The notes under the pieces are model-generated. The model had not been told where the DNA came from. It searched no databases and worked only from the letters and a program-made list of their open reading frames with translations. A stretch of 64,000 nucleotides of DNA from Nematostella vectensis (lineage: Eukaryota; Cnidaria; Anthozoa; Actiniaria; Edwardsiidae): positions 4,670,703-4,734,702 of the forward strand of contig NC_064037.1 in assembly GCF_932526225.1 (NCBI RefSeq). The letters are read 5' to 3'. Below, in pieces: positions 46,101 through 57,499 of the stretch. Positions within the stretch are counted from its first letter, which is position 1; each line of letters opens with the position of its first letter. The translations under genes were made by a program, and so were the position numbers.

Positions 46101-48092
46101 TTAGTTTCCTACTTGTAGCTCACACTTTTCTTCTGATGAGTTGTCCCTGGAGTAAGCAGGCTGTATCCGTCTACATTAACATTTCTCCGCTGTGCTATAG
46201 GTATTGCGGGCTCCGCCATGCTGTACGGGCTGACGCCTGTGGATAAGCGCGGGACCCTGGGGGCGACTGTTCCAAACGCCGGAGTCAGTACCGGCCAAGC
46301 CTTCGGCATCGAGTTCCTCCTGACTTTCTTATTGGTCCTCACAATCTTTGCCACAACGGATGCCAAGCGCAATCACTATGGTTACGAAGTACCGCTGGCC
46401 ATTGGACTGTGTGTCACAGTCTGTCACTTGGTTGGGGTAAGTCACATGTGTTATGACATGTAGTTTTCCAATTTTATTTTTAATAAATGAATGTAGTGGT
46501 GCACAATTACCCCTTACATGGCGTCTACGTGTTTGCTGGTGGCATAGCAATTAGGTGTTTGCTTGTCACATGGTGATCATGTCTTTGCTGGTCACATGGC
46601 GTCCACGTGTTTGCTGGTCACATGACGTCTACGTGTTCGCTGGTCACATGGTGATCACGTGTTTGCTGGTAACATGGTGATCACGTGTTTGCTGGTGACA
46701 TTGCGTCCACGTATTTGCTGGTCACGTGGTGATCATGTGTTTGCTGATTACATGGCGTCAACGTGTTTGCTGGTCACATGGCGTCCACGTGTTTGCTGGT
46801 CACATAGCAATCAGGTGTTTTCTGGTCATATGACAATCAGGTGTTTGCTGGTCACATGGCGTCCACGTGTTTGCTGGTCACATGGCGCCCACGTGTTTGC
46901 TGGTCACATGGTGATCACGTGTGTGCTGATTACATGGCGTCCACGTGTTTGCTGGTCACATGGTGATCGCGATGTTTATGACGGTCAGATGATGATCACG
47001 TGTTTCCTGCGCACATGACGATTACGTGCTTGCTGTCACAGTGTGTGTCGTCACTTCCCTCTACGCATAATTCCATGTGCTGACAACATGAATTTCATCA
47101 CAGTAACTCATCCTAGGGCGCTGACTATTTTATATCTGACGTGTCGCTAAAAAAAATCCCCAATCATTTCTAGCCATAGTTTTTAGTGTAAAAGTGTATA
47201 AAAAATAGCGATTGATAGACTCATTATTTTCAATATTTTTTACTCCAGATTAGATTCACCGGCTGCGGTATCAACCCTGCGCGATCATTTGGGCCAGCGG
47301 TTATCATGAATATCTGGACAGACCACTGGGTAAGTGTTTGGTTATCATAAATATCTGGACAGACCACTGGGTAAGTGTTCGGTTATCATGAATATCTGGA
47401 CAGACCACTGGGTAAGTGTTCGGTTATCATGAATATCTGGACAGACCACTGGGTAAGTGTTCGGTTATCATGAATATCTGGACAGACCACTGGGTAAGTG
47501 TTCGGTTATCATGAATATCTGGACAGACCACTGGGTAAGTGTTCGGTTATCATGAATATCTGGACAGACCACTGGGTAAGTGTCCGATTATTCGGTCATA
47601 TGCAGGGCTGTGTTCACCCTGGAGAACCGCGCCCTTTCAAAAGAATCCCATTATCCCATTGTCCCCTAATATCTCTTATTTAGATGGGGAGGGGGCTAAA
47701 AATTCGTGGACCAGAATAAATTAAAAGCTCCAAAAGGTGTAAAAAATGTAATGGATGGGAAAGGGGAACTGAAGGCTTTCAATATCGGGTGCTCCGGGAA
47801 ACAACGTATTTAAATAATTTCTCCTCCGTTGAGAGTGTGCCGAAATAAACCTGAATAGCAAATTTGGGATGCGGAATGAAAACAGCACGATTGCCCCTGG
47901 CCACCAGGCAGACTTGCAACCACTGCTGCCACTGACGTGATCGTGATCGTTCTCCTCTAGGTCTACTGGGCCGGACCTGTTGCTGGCGCGATTCTTGCTT
48001 CCCTGCTCTACCACTTTGTATTCCGCGCACGCAAAGAATTGGGGCCGAACGCTGACAAAGCCGTGGGCCCAGAAGATGTGGAACTCCATTAA
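43183..48092 (+). CDS. Aquaporin (MIP water channel), four exons
   Basis: Exons: 1b 43183-43480 (phase 1), 2 46201-46436, 3 47249-47329, 4 47961-48092 (stop TAA). All splice sites are GT-AG and phases agree, giving 248 aa. Exon 1b carries helices 1-3 with GGHINPAVT; exon 3 carries the second box [13 protein letters not shown]; exon 4 has [15 protein letters not shown] (helix 6) and a short charged tail. Aligned by spacing to AQP1, the ar/R filter is Phe, His (in VCHLVG), Cys and Arg, the orthodox water-selective set. Intron 2 contains a 26-bp minisatellite. The exon 3 donor region is copied seven times in tandem. Exons 2-4 may also serve exon 1a at 37973. Confidence 0.9.
43725..43945. repeat. 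Two diverged tandem copies of about 115 bp
   Basis: Motifs such as TTATAACACAAGTGGGGTGT followed by TACTGGAAA recur, diverged, about 130 bp later (TTATAAGACAAGTGGGTAAC). Lies in intron 1 of the aquaporin gene. Confidence 0.45.
44128..44225. repeat. Short fold-back element
   Basis: TGGCCAATTACCCTGGG and AGAGGCTC on the left pair with GAGCCTC, AATTACCCAGGGAAATGGCC on the right, giving imperfect arms around a loop of about 35 bp. Probably a small MITE in intron 1. Confidence 0.5.
44413..44535. repeat. 60-bp tandem duplication
   Basis: Two nearly identical copies beginning TGTGTATTGTTTAACGACGA and ending GGAAATCAAATCAA, within aquaporin intron 1. Confidence 0.9.
46505..47035. repeat. 26-bp minisatellite rich in CACGTG
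   Basis: About 20 copies of units such as CACGTGTTTGCTGGTCACAT followed by GGCGTC or GGTGAT. Most copies hold a CACGTG palindrome (E-box core). It lies in aquaporin intron 2. Confidence 0.9.
47299..47585 (+). repeat. 41-bp repeat spanning the exon 3 donor, seven copies
   Basis: Copies start at 47299, 47340, 47381, 47422, 47463, 47504 and 47545. Each holds the last 31 coding bases of aquaporin exon 3 and the donor GTAAGTG. Only the first donor (after 47329) preserves the reading frame; reading through into copy 2 meets TAA (ATCATAAAT) at once. Confidence 0.95.
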
Positions 48093-48802
48093 ACGCGAGT
48101 ACCATAGGAAAACTAGATTATCAATTTTACATTAAAAAAAAGTACACAACCAACAGTATATACGAAGCAGAAAATATTTAGTGAAGCTACTAAATAACCC
48201 TTGCATTGGTTTAGTATGTTAACAAAGACCATCTATAGAGGGTAACAGCCTAAGTCTTTAGCTACTAAATCAAAGCGTACTGTACGATTGATTACAATCT
48301 TTATAACTCGCACATATATAGTACGAGTGAGTCTAACAAGAAACAGTCTATGTTATATGACGTCTAAATCTTATTGAAAGAAAACGTCTTGAGACAAGAC
48401 TGTTCGATGAACGGTCTGTTCTGTATCATTTGTAAAGTATTATTTAAGTCTGGGTGAGTCATTGGGCTGGTGAGTATGGGGTGGTTCACGCGTTAAGCTA
48501 ATAGAAGGACAATTATACATTATAGGCTTATTCAAAATCATAACTTTCTTGTGACGTGGAATGATTATTTGACCATTTTGAACGCGTGTATCACGGAGAT
48601 CCTCCGACTGCTAGTTCCGAAGTGTAGGGTTGAGTTGATTACGAACAATTTTCAAGACATTACCGGCCCCAGATACTTTTGATCACGTGGTCGAGCGGTG
48701 TCAATCGGGTACTAGGTCCCTTTGCTCACGTGGCAAAGTGACGTCATATAGCTTTCTTCATAGCGCATATATTTGCTGATATGCGGAACTGACGTCAAAT
48801 AA

Positions 48803-49221
48803 GGGGTCGTCCACACTTGCACGGATTAAAAAGTATCCGGATTCGTTTCGCCAAAACCGCATCACTTGATTCGCGTCCACACTATCGTTTTTGCAGCGTT
48901 TTCGCCTGGATCAATCCGTCCACACTAACACTGATACAAACGTCAGAAAGGCTGAAAGGTACGGGGTGACATATTTTAATGACATGCACATGCTTATAGC
49001 AGCAAACGCGCCTGCGACGAGCAGACGAGCCTGTCTGATCTGATTTGAACGTCCACCCTACCGACCAAAGTATGCGGATTCATTTTGATTCACTTTCGTC
49101 AGCGTTTTCAAAAGTATCCGGATTCACCGAATCCGACCCCGTGTTAGTGTGGACAGAAGACCTAAATGTATAAAAAAAATATACGGATTCAAACGAATCT
49201 GTGTTAGTGTGGGCGGCCCCT
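48803..49221. mobile_element. MITE with GGGGTCGTCCACACT ends
   Basis: The left end GGGGTCGTCCACACTTGCAC and the right end GTTAGTGTGGGCGGCCCC are inverted repeats. Inside, TATCCGGATTC motifs recur in several places. No coding capacity. Confidence 0.65.
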
Positions 49222-50340
49222 GAATCGTTATTTTGTTCCCGTGAAGAATAGGCGTCTTACACTAAGAAATCATGTGACTTTTTGGGTGGGAAACCCGCGC
49301 GCGCTCCGGCTTTTGGCGGCAAAATACAAAAATTTCTATCATTTTTTAGCGCTTACGGATCAGAAATTTCTATGTCAAAAAGGGATTATTTGCTTTGAAA
49401 AAATAATTTTCTCACCGCGTCTTGTCTGGCGTGTCGGCCTGTGTCTATTCTGCGTCTCAGGGTTTGCCACTCAAAAAGCCACGCGATTTCTTAGCGCAAA
49501 TTGCCAAAGTCGCGACGACCGCAACGCGGGCGGCCAAGGTAGAAAACAACAACAACAAAAATAGAAATTCACGCATTCTTTCTACATGCAAGCATTTTAA
49601 TCCACGTTCTCCTTGTCGTCGCTGCATTTTTAACCACTTGACCATGTGATTTGTATGATGAGGTGTGATTATGTAGAATGAAAGGTGTGTTATTCACTCG
49701 ATGTGATATATCATTATCAACATGCATTGAAACAATGCCACGGTATGGGCTAGATGGGAGAAGCTAATCAGCGTCATCTGCCCTTTTTGGTGATTTTAAA
49801 TTATTTTGCCGAAAATATAAGAAAATTGTACTTATCTTGTAACGGGTAGATATATGATTGAAGTAATCTAAAATTAGGTGTTAAGATTATATAAGTATAA
49901 AATCTGCTATAGTTTTTAGAATGCTTTAGTAGTGTTGATTAATTGTGGATGTCATTAGGACTATAGACTTAAATTATATTGATTACTTCTTAAAATTTAA
50001 CTTTTAATAATACTTTCATGAAACAACCTAACATCAAATGTTTGGTTGGTCTCCATGGAAACTGTACTGTCAGTTGTATACTTAGATTTTACGCATGCGC
50101 AGATGGCACACTCATCTGTACAAAATGTGCACTGTAAATAGCGCACCGTACTGAAGACTCTGTTAGCGCGATGCAGATAATATATTACGAGATTCTGTTG
50201 TTCATGTGTGTATGCCAAGATAGTTGATTGTAAGAATAAAGCTAATTATTGAGATGTCCCATCAGTGGATATTGTTACATGATAACAAAACATTAGTAAT
50301 GCACACAGGAAAATCCCTTATCAAGACGTGCCAAAACTCC
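49222..50340. other. Intergenic, no gene seen
   Basis: A 107-codon open stretch from 49241 includes low-complexity Gln codons and resembles no family. Nothing else is recognised. Confidence 0.4.
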
Positions 50341-50800
50341 AAACTTATCTTCATTGCCTCATCGCATCCACCCGAAGGGGGGGGGGGGGGGGGGAGGGGG
50401 CAAGCACTCAGGAAGGCCCCCCTTATCAAGACCTACCAAAACTCTAAAGCTTATTTCCATTGCCTCGTCCGCATCCACCCGAAGGGGGGGGGGGGGGGGT
50501 AGGGGGCAAGCACTCAGGAAGGCCCCCCTTATCAAGACCTACCAAAACTCCGAAGCTTATCTCCATTGCCTCGTCCGCATCCACCCGAAGGGGGGGTAGG
50601 GGGCAAGCACTCAGGAAGGCCCCCCTTATCAAGACCTACCAAAACTCTAAAGCTTATTTCCATTGCCTCGTCCGCATCCACCCGAAGGGGGGGTAGGGGG
50701 TAAGCACTCAGGAAGGCCCCCTTATCAAGACCTACCAAAACTCTAAAGCTTATCTCCATTGCCTCGTCCGCATCCACCCGAAGGGGGGTAGGGGGCAAGC
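50320..50800. repeat. Tandem repeat of 95-120 bp with G runs
   Basis: Five copies of a unit with CTTATCAAGACCTACCAAAA, then ATTGCCTCGTCCGCATCCAC and CCGAAGGGGGGG, followed by AGGGGGCAAGCACTCAGGAA. Copies differ mainly in the length of the G run. Confidence 0.93.
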
Positions 50801-51527
50801 ACTATCCTATATTAGAGGACGGAGATATATAGCTAGTCCAAAGGAAGGGTTAAAGGACTTACACCTACCTGATAGCTCCCCCCCGGTCTGCAACTGCATT
50901 CACCATCGCAGAGAAATAAATCAACACATAAGGTAAGGTTGTTGAACATCTGCCAGTAAAAAAGCTCAGAGTTTTAGCACTAGCGACTGGTGTTCTATTT
51001 AAGCCCCCATCCTCGCTTGACGAAAATGATAAAAACAGGTTAGGGAGGCAGCGTTATGTAGTGTGGTGCGGAACATCACAACACTGTTTGACCCTGCAGT
51101 GCTTTGTGTTTTTCAAAACCAAAATCTGTCTGTCTGTACGAGGCTTTAAAACTGGTTATAGCGCTTGCACCGCCCAACAGTTTACTGTTTGCTTTGTATG
51201 TTTGTTGTGGTGCTTGTGATTTGCCATGGAATTAAATCTCACCCTGATTACAGAAGCAGGAAACGACAGGAGCTGAAGATGATAAGCTGACTGTTAGACG
51301 GTGTAGGCACAGGTGGCCCAGTCAGCGTTGTATGTAAACAAATATTTTATGCGCCATGTAAGCGCCCCATCTATATATGTGTCCATGTATTTTATGCCCC
51401 TTTTGTGGCACGGTGTCTGACCCTTTTTCATTATTTTTTTTGCCTCCCTTTTTTCGACAAATATTTTTTACGCTCCGTCTATTTTTGCGCCTTTTCCATG
51501 TTTGCATCTATTTTTTTTGCGCCTATA
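50801..51527. other. Intergenic, no gene seen
   Basis: Non-coding, ending in a T-rich stretch with repeated TTTTTGCGCC motifs (51440-51525). Confidence 0.4.
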
Positions 51528-53780
51528 GTCCGGCGGGTATGTGTTTGAATTGCGCACTTTTTTCTAAAGTTGCCAATTTTAGCACAGTAATAGTTTTTAA
51601 TACCCTTTTCAAGACAGGCTATAGAGCCAAGCTAAGATCGGTTTTAATTTCTAATTAATAAGGAGTATTGATTTGGCCGCCATTTTGAACCGGAAGTAAA
51701 CTACCTTTTTATAAAAAATTTATAAACTTGCACATTTTAATACTGTTTTTCACTAGACAATTAATATGAAAGTCAAAGAATGTATTTAAACCCAATATTC
51801 TTGAAAATAACAGCAAATTTGTCATTTTTGGAACTTTGAAGGTGATAGCCATCTTTAACCGGAAGTAGTCGAAAATAAAACCTCGGACGTTTATTTCATC
51901 CCGCGCCCTCTAGCAAAAGTCACCAATTTTATTGCAGTTGTAGGTTGAAATAACCTTTATAAGATAAGCTATGGAGCCAAGATAAAATCGGCTTTTATCA
52001 CCGACTAATATGGTTTATTATAATTGCAGCCATTTTGCACTGGAGATTAAATTTGGCACTTTTGAAAGCACAGAAATGCACATCTTGTTTAAAAGTCTAC
52101 GACTAAAATATTCATGAAATCCATTTAATACTTTTAAGTTATAAAAAAAGGCATTAGGTTTCTGCTATTAATTTTATCTTTTTTTAAACCGGAAGTAGGT
52201 TTCCAAACCTGTTTCTGCACACTCTAATCAAACCAGATAAATGCATATACGAATAAGCAATGAAGAATTTTTTTTTAAAATAGAATTGCACAAATGATAA
52301 ATGCACCAATTTAATATAAAGAAAATGTTTTCTTGCTATGTGAGCCTCGGCATTTTGTTAAAAATTAGTAAAATCTTAGTCAGGCTGGACGTTATTAAAA
52401 ATAGATTCTTATAAAACAAAAAGAGCGTGGTTCATAATACGTCGGTCTAACGTAATAACAAACTCCGATGAGAATTGTTTTCTTTATTTAATGCAGTTCA
52501 GATATCTTACAGCTTTATCGTTAAACGATTCAATGGAGCTGCAAAGGGATGAACATTTCGAGCTGGCTTTGTTGCAAGTGCAGCGTGCTGGGCAGACTAT
52601 CTTGCATCTAATAGCTCTTGGTTCCTCATCTAATAGTTCTTTGGCTTCTTGGCACGCCTTGGAAAGCTCTAGTAGCGTTTGTCCAAAGCGGCTATGGCAA
52701 CTGTTGTCCATTCTGCTAAAAAGACGGAAGTATTGAGACAGGGAGGAGTGCTTGCCCTCAACAATGGCCTGCCAACACAATGGCAGCTTTCTTGGTGTGT
52801 TGTATGATAGCTGCCTTCGTCGGTAGATGACATCAAATGCTGTTCCTTTCTTCACGAAGAGCTGCATTCTTGCCTTGTCTACTTTCGATTCTCTGTACTT
52901 GTTCGGTCGTATAGAAAACATTTTCTTTATATTAACAAAATGCCGAGGCTCACATAGCAAGAAGGGGAAAGCGCTCAAGTGTTGCCAAACATTCTGTCTT
53001 TTATCTTAACTTGCCTGAAGGCTAGCTGTCGAAGACCATCTGTGGCTTCGGGGAATACAGCAAGTACTGTCTTTTCCCCCTACCCGCACAACAGGATACA
53101 GTATCACCTGTAAATGCGTGAAGCACTTGCACACATTCAGCGTCGTTTACAGACGTTGAAGTCAATTGGTGGAGCGGCCCGCTGGCGGGGTACTTGGTAT
53201 CCCCACCAGGCTTGTCACATAAGCAGTTGCTATTGTCTTCTTTCTTTTCTCTTGATCCAGCTATTGAGCGTGAATGTTTGGTATACTTGGGCTGGCTATA
53301 TGTGTTTTTTTAAATCATTTGACGACTTTCGAAAATAGTGAGTATCGACGCGTGACTTTTCATTTTCGGATTAAATTATCGGCCAAGATAATCCGTGATT
53401 AAATCAGATTTTCTTTTGGCTCCATAGCTTATCTTGAAAAGATGACCCTAAACTACTCCTGAAACGTAAAAGTTACAAAAATGAAAAAAATATTGTTATT
53501 TTAAGAACTCTTTTGTGTAGATGCATTCTCTGACTTATATTTTCTTTGTCTATGAGTAAACTTTCTTAAAATGTGCGAGTTTATTTATTTTATTGGAAAA
53601 AGTTAGTTTACTTCCGGTTCAAAATGGCGGCCAAATCAATATTCATTTTTAATCAGAAATTGAGCTTGGCGCTAAAGCGTATCTTGTAAGAGGTATCAAA
53701 AACTATCACTATGCTAAAATTGATAACTTTAGCAAAAAGTGCGCAATTCAAGGTAAAATCTGCACATATCCGCTGGACTA
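51528..53780. mobile_element. 2.25-kb DNA element with long inverted arms
   Basis: The left end TAGTCCGGCGGGTATGTG matches the inverse of the right end CACATATCCGCTGGACTA, and similarity continues inward for several hundred bases (TTGAATTGCGCAC, GCCGCCATTTTGAACCGGAA and others). The outer arm unit is repeated, diverged, within the left arm at about 51840-52220. The core at 52270-52980 has a second inverted pair (TTGCTATGTGAGCCTCGGCA) around a 164-codon ORF. Superfamily not recognised. Confidence 0.65.
52484..52978 (-). CDS. Hypothetical 164-aa cysteine-containing ORF in a DNA element
   Basis: An uninterrupted frame with protein-like composition, a basic central part (KKGTAFDVIYRRRQLSY) and a Cys-rich C-terminal part (CKIVCPARCTCNKASSKCSS). 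Its N-terminal codons overlap the inner inverted repeat. On the same strand, 53040-53230 holds another open stretch of about 60 codons (with ECVQVLHAFTGDTVSCC). These could be exons of the element's own gene or a captured host gene; no known transposase motif is seen. Confidence 0.35.
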   Translation of the reverse strand: MSAFPFLLCEPRHFVNIKKMFSIRPNKYRESKVDKARMQLFVKKGTAFDVIYRRRQLSYNTPRKLPLCWQAIVEGKHSSLSQYFRLFSRMDNSCHSRFGQTLLELSKACQEAKELLDEEPRAIRCKIVCPARCTCNKASSKCSSLCSSIESFNDKAVRYLNCIK

Positions 53781-55090
53781 CCTAATCTATTTGTGAGTTA
53801 AGTCCGTTTTTTGCGGGCCTAAGTATTATTGCTCCAAGTGTCACCAGCATATACGAAAATATATGTAATACAAGACAAGGCTGGAAAAAGCTTGCTTTGT
53901 ACCATAGTTTATTATATTGCTTTAATTAACGTTGTCTTTAGAACATTTAAACGGATTCGTAACACTATTTATTATCAGAACCCTAAATGGTACTTCCTGT
54001 GATCTAGCACACTACGTCTTTTTTGTAACTGCAGCAAATGCATTTCCTCAAATACTCTTAATTGCTATGTTTAATTTTGTTTTTGTGGATTGGAGACCCA
54101 GGGTGTTGCGGTCAAGCCCAACCGGAAACGTGCGCAAAGAGAAAAAAAGGGAAAAAGCGTTTTCTCGAGCTGGCTCATTCTCGGCTTCACTTGGCCGTGA
54201 CGTACTGGGTACACGCCTGCTACTAATACAAGGTCTACACAGCTATGGGCCTAACACTATGCTTTTGTTTTATTAAAGTCTACCGCTACCATCGTAAGGA
54301 GGATCGCGGGTGCTCATGACATTCTTTGGATAAGTTTCCAAATTATTTCCAGGATCGCAACAGAGTGTAAAGGTTGCTGGATTTACAAGCGATTAAGTGG
54401 GTTTTGAGTTACATGCAACTGAGGCGATTATATGGAAACGCTGGAGGTGATACACCCTCAATAAAAAGTACTCGTTCGCTTCATTACATTAGGGTTCTAT
54501 CTTGGGAGATCGAGTAGACGCTCTAATCGCTTGTAATTCGAAATAAAGCACAGTTCATTGTTTTGTGCAATTGGAATGGTCATATAACACCAAGCCATTA
54601 TTGATCTTATAGACACAAAGTGCAAATGAGATATTTCTCAGGAGTACTTATTATTGCAGTACGCAAATATGCCACGCACCACGTTACTGCCCTGACCACG
54701 CCTGATGGTCACTTCTCGAGAGAGTTACATCATCGAGTGTCTTCTTGATGACCCCCAATTGACAAACACACTTGACACGCAACTCAAGTCACTTCCTTGC
54801 ACGATAATGTCAGCTTTCATCACAACGCGGCCATAACAAATGAAGTCTAGATGTTCAAACTACTCTTCCGTCCAATGTCTTGAAATCCAACATACGGATT
54901 TTCATCAGTTGACGCCTAATGTTTGTCTCATTCTTTCTTTTAGACAGAACTAGTAAGGCTCATAAACGTTAAGGTTTTGGTGGCTTTTTAGGAGCGTGTA
55001 TGTCGTCAACCGTTTTTGACAAAGAAGTTTTTTTATTTCGAGAGTGTCTGATGTAGCCTCGTAGTAATGGAAACCTTGGTAAAAAAATCT
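53781..55090. other. Intergenic, no gene seen
   Basis: Downstream flank of the minus-strand aquaporin gene. A 114-codon frame at 53932-54276 lacks any recognisable domain. Confidence 0.4.
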
Positions 55091-55097
55091 GTACTCC

Positions 55098-57400
55098 TCA
55101 TAATCGGCAAACATTCGTCTCTTGTCCATTCTCGCTTATCTGAGATTTGTTGCAAACGACCTCTAAACAGTTAAACCCTTCATTCTGGTGGCTTTTTGAG
55201 GGCATTTCCTCGGCACTTGAGATCCGTGCATTGATCGCTCGCTGCGCAAACACATGGTGATAACAGAGAGAGGCAAGGCACGATCCGGCGATAGGGCCGA
55301 TCCAGTACATCTAAAGAGAAAAGAAAAATGGCTGGTTAGAATACAGTGTAATTCTGCCCGAAAAACTTCCGATAATATACTGGTTATTAAAGAAGGCCAA
55401 TCACGCCGCCATTTTATGCTCCCGTTCAATGCCGAGTCATACAAAAAATCCATTACCATCGGCTAATTCAAGCAAGCAACTGAGAAACTCTCAACAAAAT
55501 ATAATTAATGAGACTTCGATCATGGATGGTTATTTTGAAATTTCCTTTCAAATAAACCGTTGTGTTTTCACTTATAAACAATAACATATGAGTGGTTGAT
55601 CGACAGCGATTCCAGCAGACAAGTTATCAGGAAGCATTACTCACCCAGTGATCTTTCCAGAAATTCATGACGACCGTTGGCCCGAATGATCGCGCTGGGT
55701 TCATACTGCCTCCTGAGATAGGAATCTGAAGCAGAAGAAATGACTCGGGTCAGGACATAAGAAGCTCGTGAGATTCAATGATGTTATCATCATGTCTTTT
55801 TCCAAAATAAAGCGTCTGTATTTCCTCTGTAATCCTAGTTTAGTTACGCGTTACGTACAAGGTTTTTAGCGTATCATAGTTATTGTTCTTACCGTAAGAC
55901 TGAGGTTGATAAAGACGACGATGCCAATGGACAGCGGCGGGCCGTAACCGCGCATGTGCTGACGGTCTGAGTCGCCAGCGGCAAAAACAATAAGGACTAG
56001 GATAAAGGTGGCCCAAATCTCCATTCCGACAGCTTGTCCGATACTTACATCCGGGCTACGAGCATTCACCGCTAGGTTCGAGGCTTCCACAGAATGCTGA
56101 GATGCCATACCATATATAGCAGCAGCACCACAAATAGCTGTAAAACAAAGGTGTTGATTGGTTGAAGATTTTGTTTATTCAAAACAACATCTTGGGCGGG
56201 AAATTGCGCACGCTTTTTAGTCTGTTTGCCATAAGTCGAAAAAGTATATTTTTAACTAAAAATTCTAAAGATACCCACTCCAGACAATTGTTTGAAGGGA
56301 TATTATTGACCTCTCCTTGTTTCTCCCTCGTTTTTTGCATACTCATACGGTCGTTGACAGGTGCAAAATGCCAAACACGTAGACAGCCAAAATGGCCCAG
56401 CAAAACCCGGACCCGATCCTTTTCATTCGCAGATGTCGCGTGGGTAAGAACTGTACCTAAATCAATTATCAAATAATTCGGAAAGTCTCGATGTGTTATT
56501 CAAATAAAGCGAACAAAAGTTTTGATTCGTAAATAATTTCATGCCTGCAACCAACATTAATTTTGACCTTGAAAACGCTCCATGAATAAGTGGTTTAGAA
56601 TGTAAAAAACTATCTACAAACAATTCCATAGACTGTGAATTACTGGCCCTCACCCTGCAGCGTTTGGTTGGCCATGGTTACATAGTGTTCAAACGAGAGG
56701 ATGAGCTCATCGTAAAACACTAGTACCACGCAATGAGAAATGCTCGAGGAATTTAAGGCACTTACTGCTTGACGCGTAGAAAAAGATGCTTTGTACCCCA
56801 AGACACCGATTGTTTTATGACAAAGAGGCGTGATGGGTGAGGTAAACTTTCTTTTTATTGTTATATTTAGAAACCGTGCTGATTTTATGTTCATGGAAAA
56901 AGAACATGATGGATATGATCACATGAGGAGTAGGAATTTGAATACCACAAAATGCGCGCAGTCGACCAATGGATGCGCAACAATATCTGTGTTTAAAGAA
57001 ACCTTACAGTGTAATGATTGTATTAAACAATGGTTCATTCTTGTAGAAAAGTAATTGCCAATTTTATATAAAAAAAACCCTTTAACTTACATCCGGTAAG
57101 CTGAGCCATGATGTAGAATATGGTCTGCAGCAGTGTCTTCTTGCCAGTGATCAGAAATCCAATAGTAAGAGCAGGATTAAACAAACCCGAAGATACGTCC
57201 CACATACACATTGCAAATGTTCCCGCAGCCAGACCCGAGTTAAGCGCCATATGTGTTAGCGTTGGTGGTGTGCTCCAGTTTTGTAGTGCCGTCCCACAAA
57301 CGATGGAAACAAATAAAGAAGTGATAATAAACTCGGCAAGGATCTCTGTCCAAAATCGTCTGCTGTAGAGCTCCTTGGTGAATCCGCAATACGTGATCAT
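55098..57400 (-). CDS. Divergent aquaporin (MIP channel), four exons
   Basis: Exons on the minus strand: 57400-57091 (phase 1), 56137-55893, 55725-55645 and 55310-55098. All are GT-AG with agreeing phases, giving 282 aa. Exon positions match those of the plus-strand aquaporin, so the genes are paralogues. Both boxes are present: [12 protein letters not shown] in exon 1 and [12 protein letters not shown] in exon 3. By spacing to AQP1 the ar/R positions are Ser, Leu, Gly and Arg instead of Phe, His, Cys and Arg, so the pore should be wider and not strictly water-selective (inference). The C-terminal tail is longer (about 50 residues after helix 6). The gene converges with the 43-48 kb aquaporin. 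Confidence 0.9.
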
Positions 57401-57484
57401 GGTGAAGATGGTTGTAGCAATGGCTAAAAGATGCGTGTTCAGTGAATGCTGCCAAGCGTTTGCTCCCTCACCTCTCCGCGGTGC

Positions 57485-57496
57485 GATATTTATGGG
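57485..57496 (-). promoter_or_regulatory. TATA-like box of the minus-strand aquaporin
   Basis: CCCATAAATATC read on the minus strand, about 90 bp upstream of the start codon, similar in spacing to the box before exon 1b. Confidence 0.3.
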
Positions 57497-57499
57497 CCA

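Noticed and set aside
53932..54276. 114-codon frame near the aquaporin cluster
   Set aside because: No domain, no splice context, and composition like the surrounding non-coding DNA.
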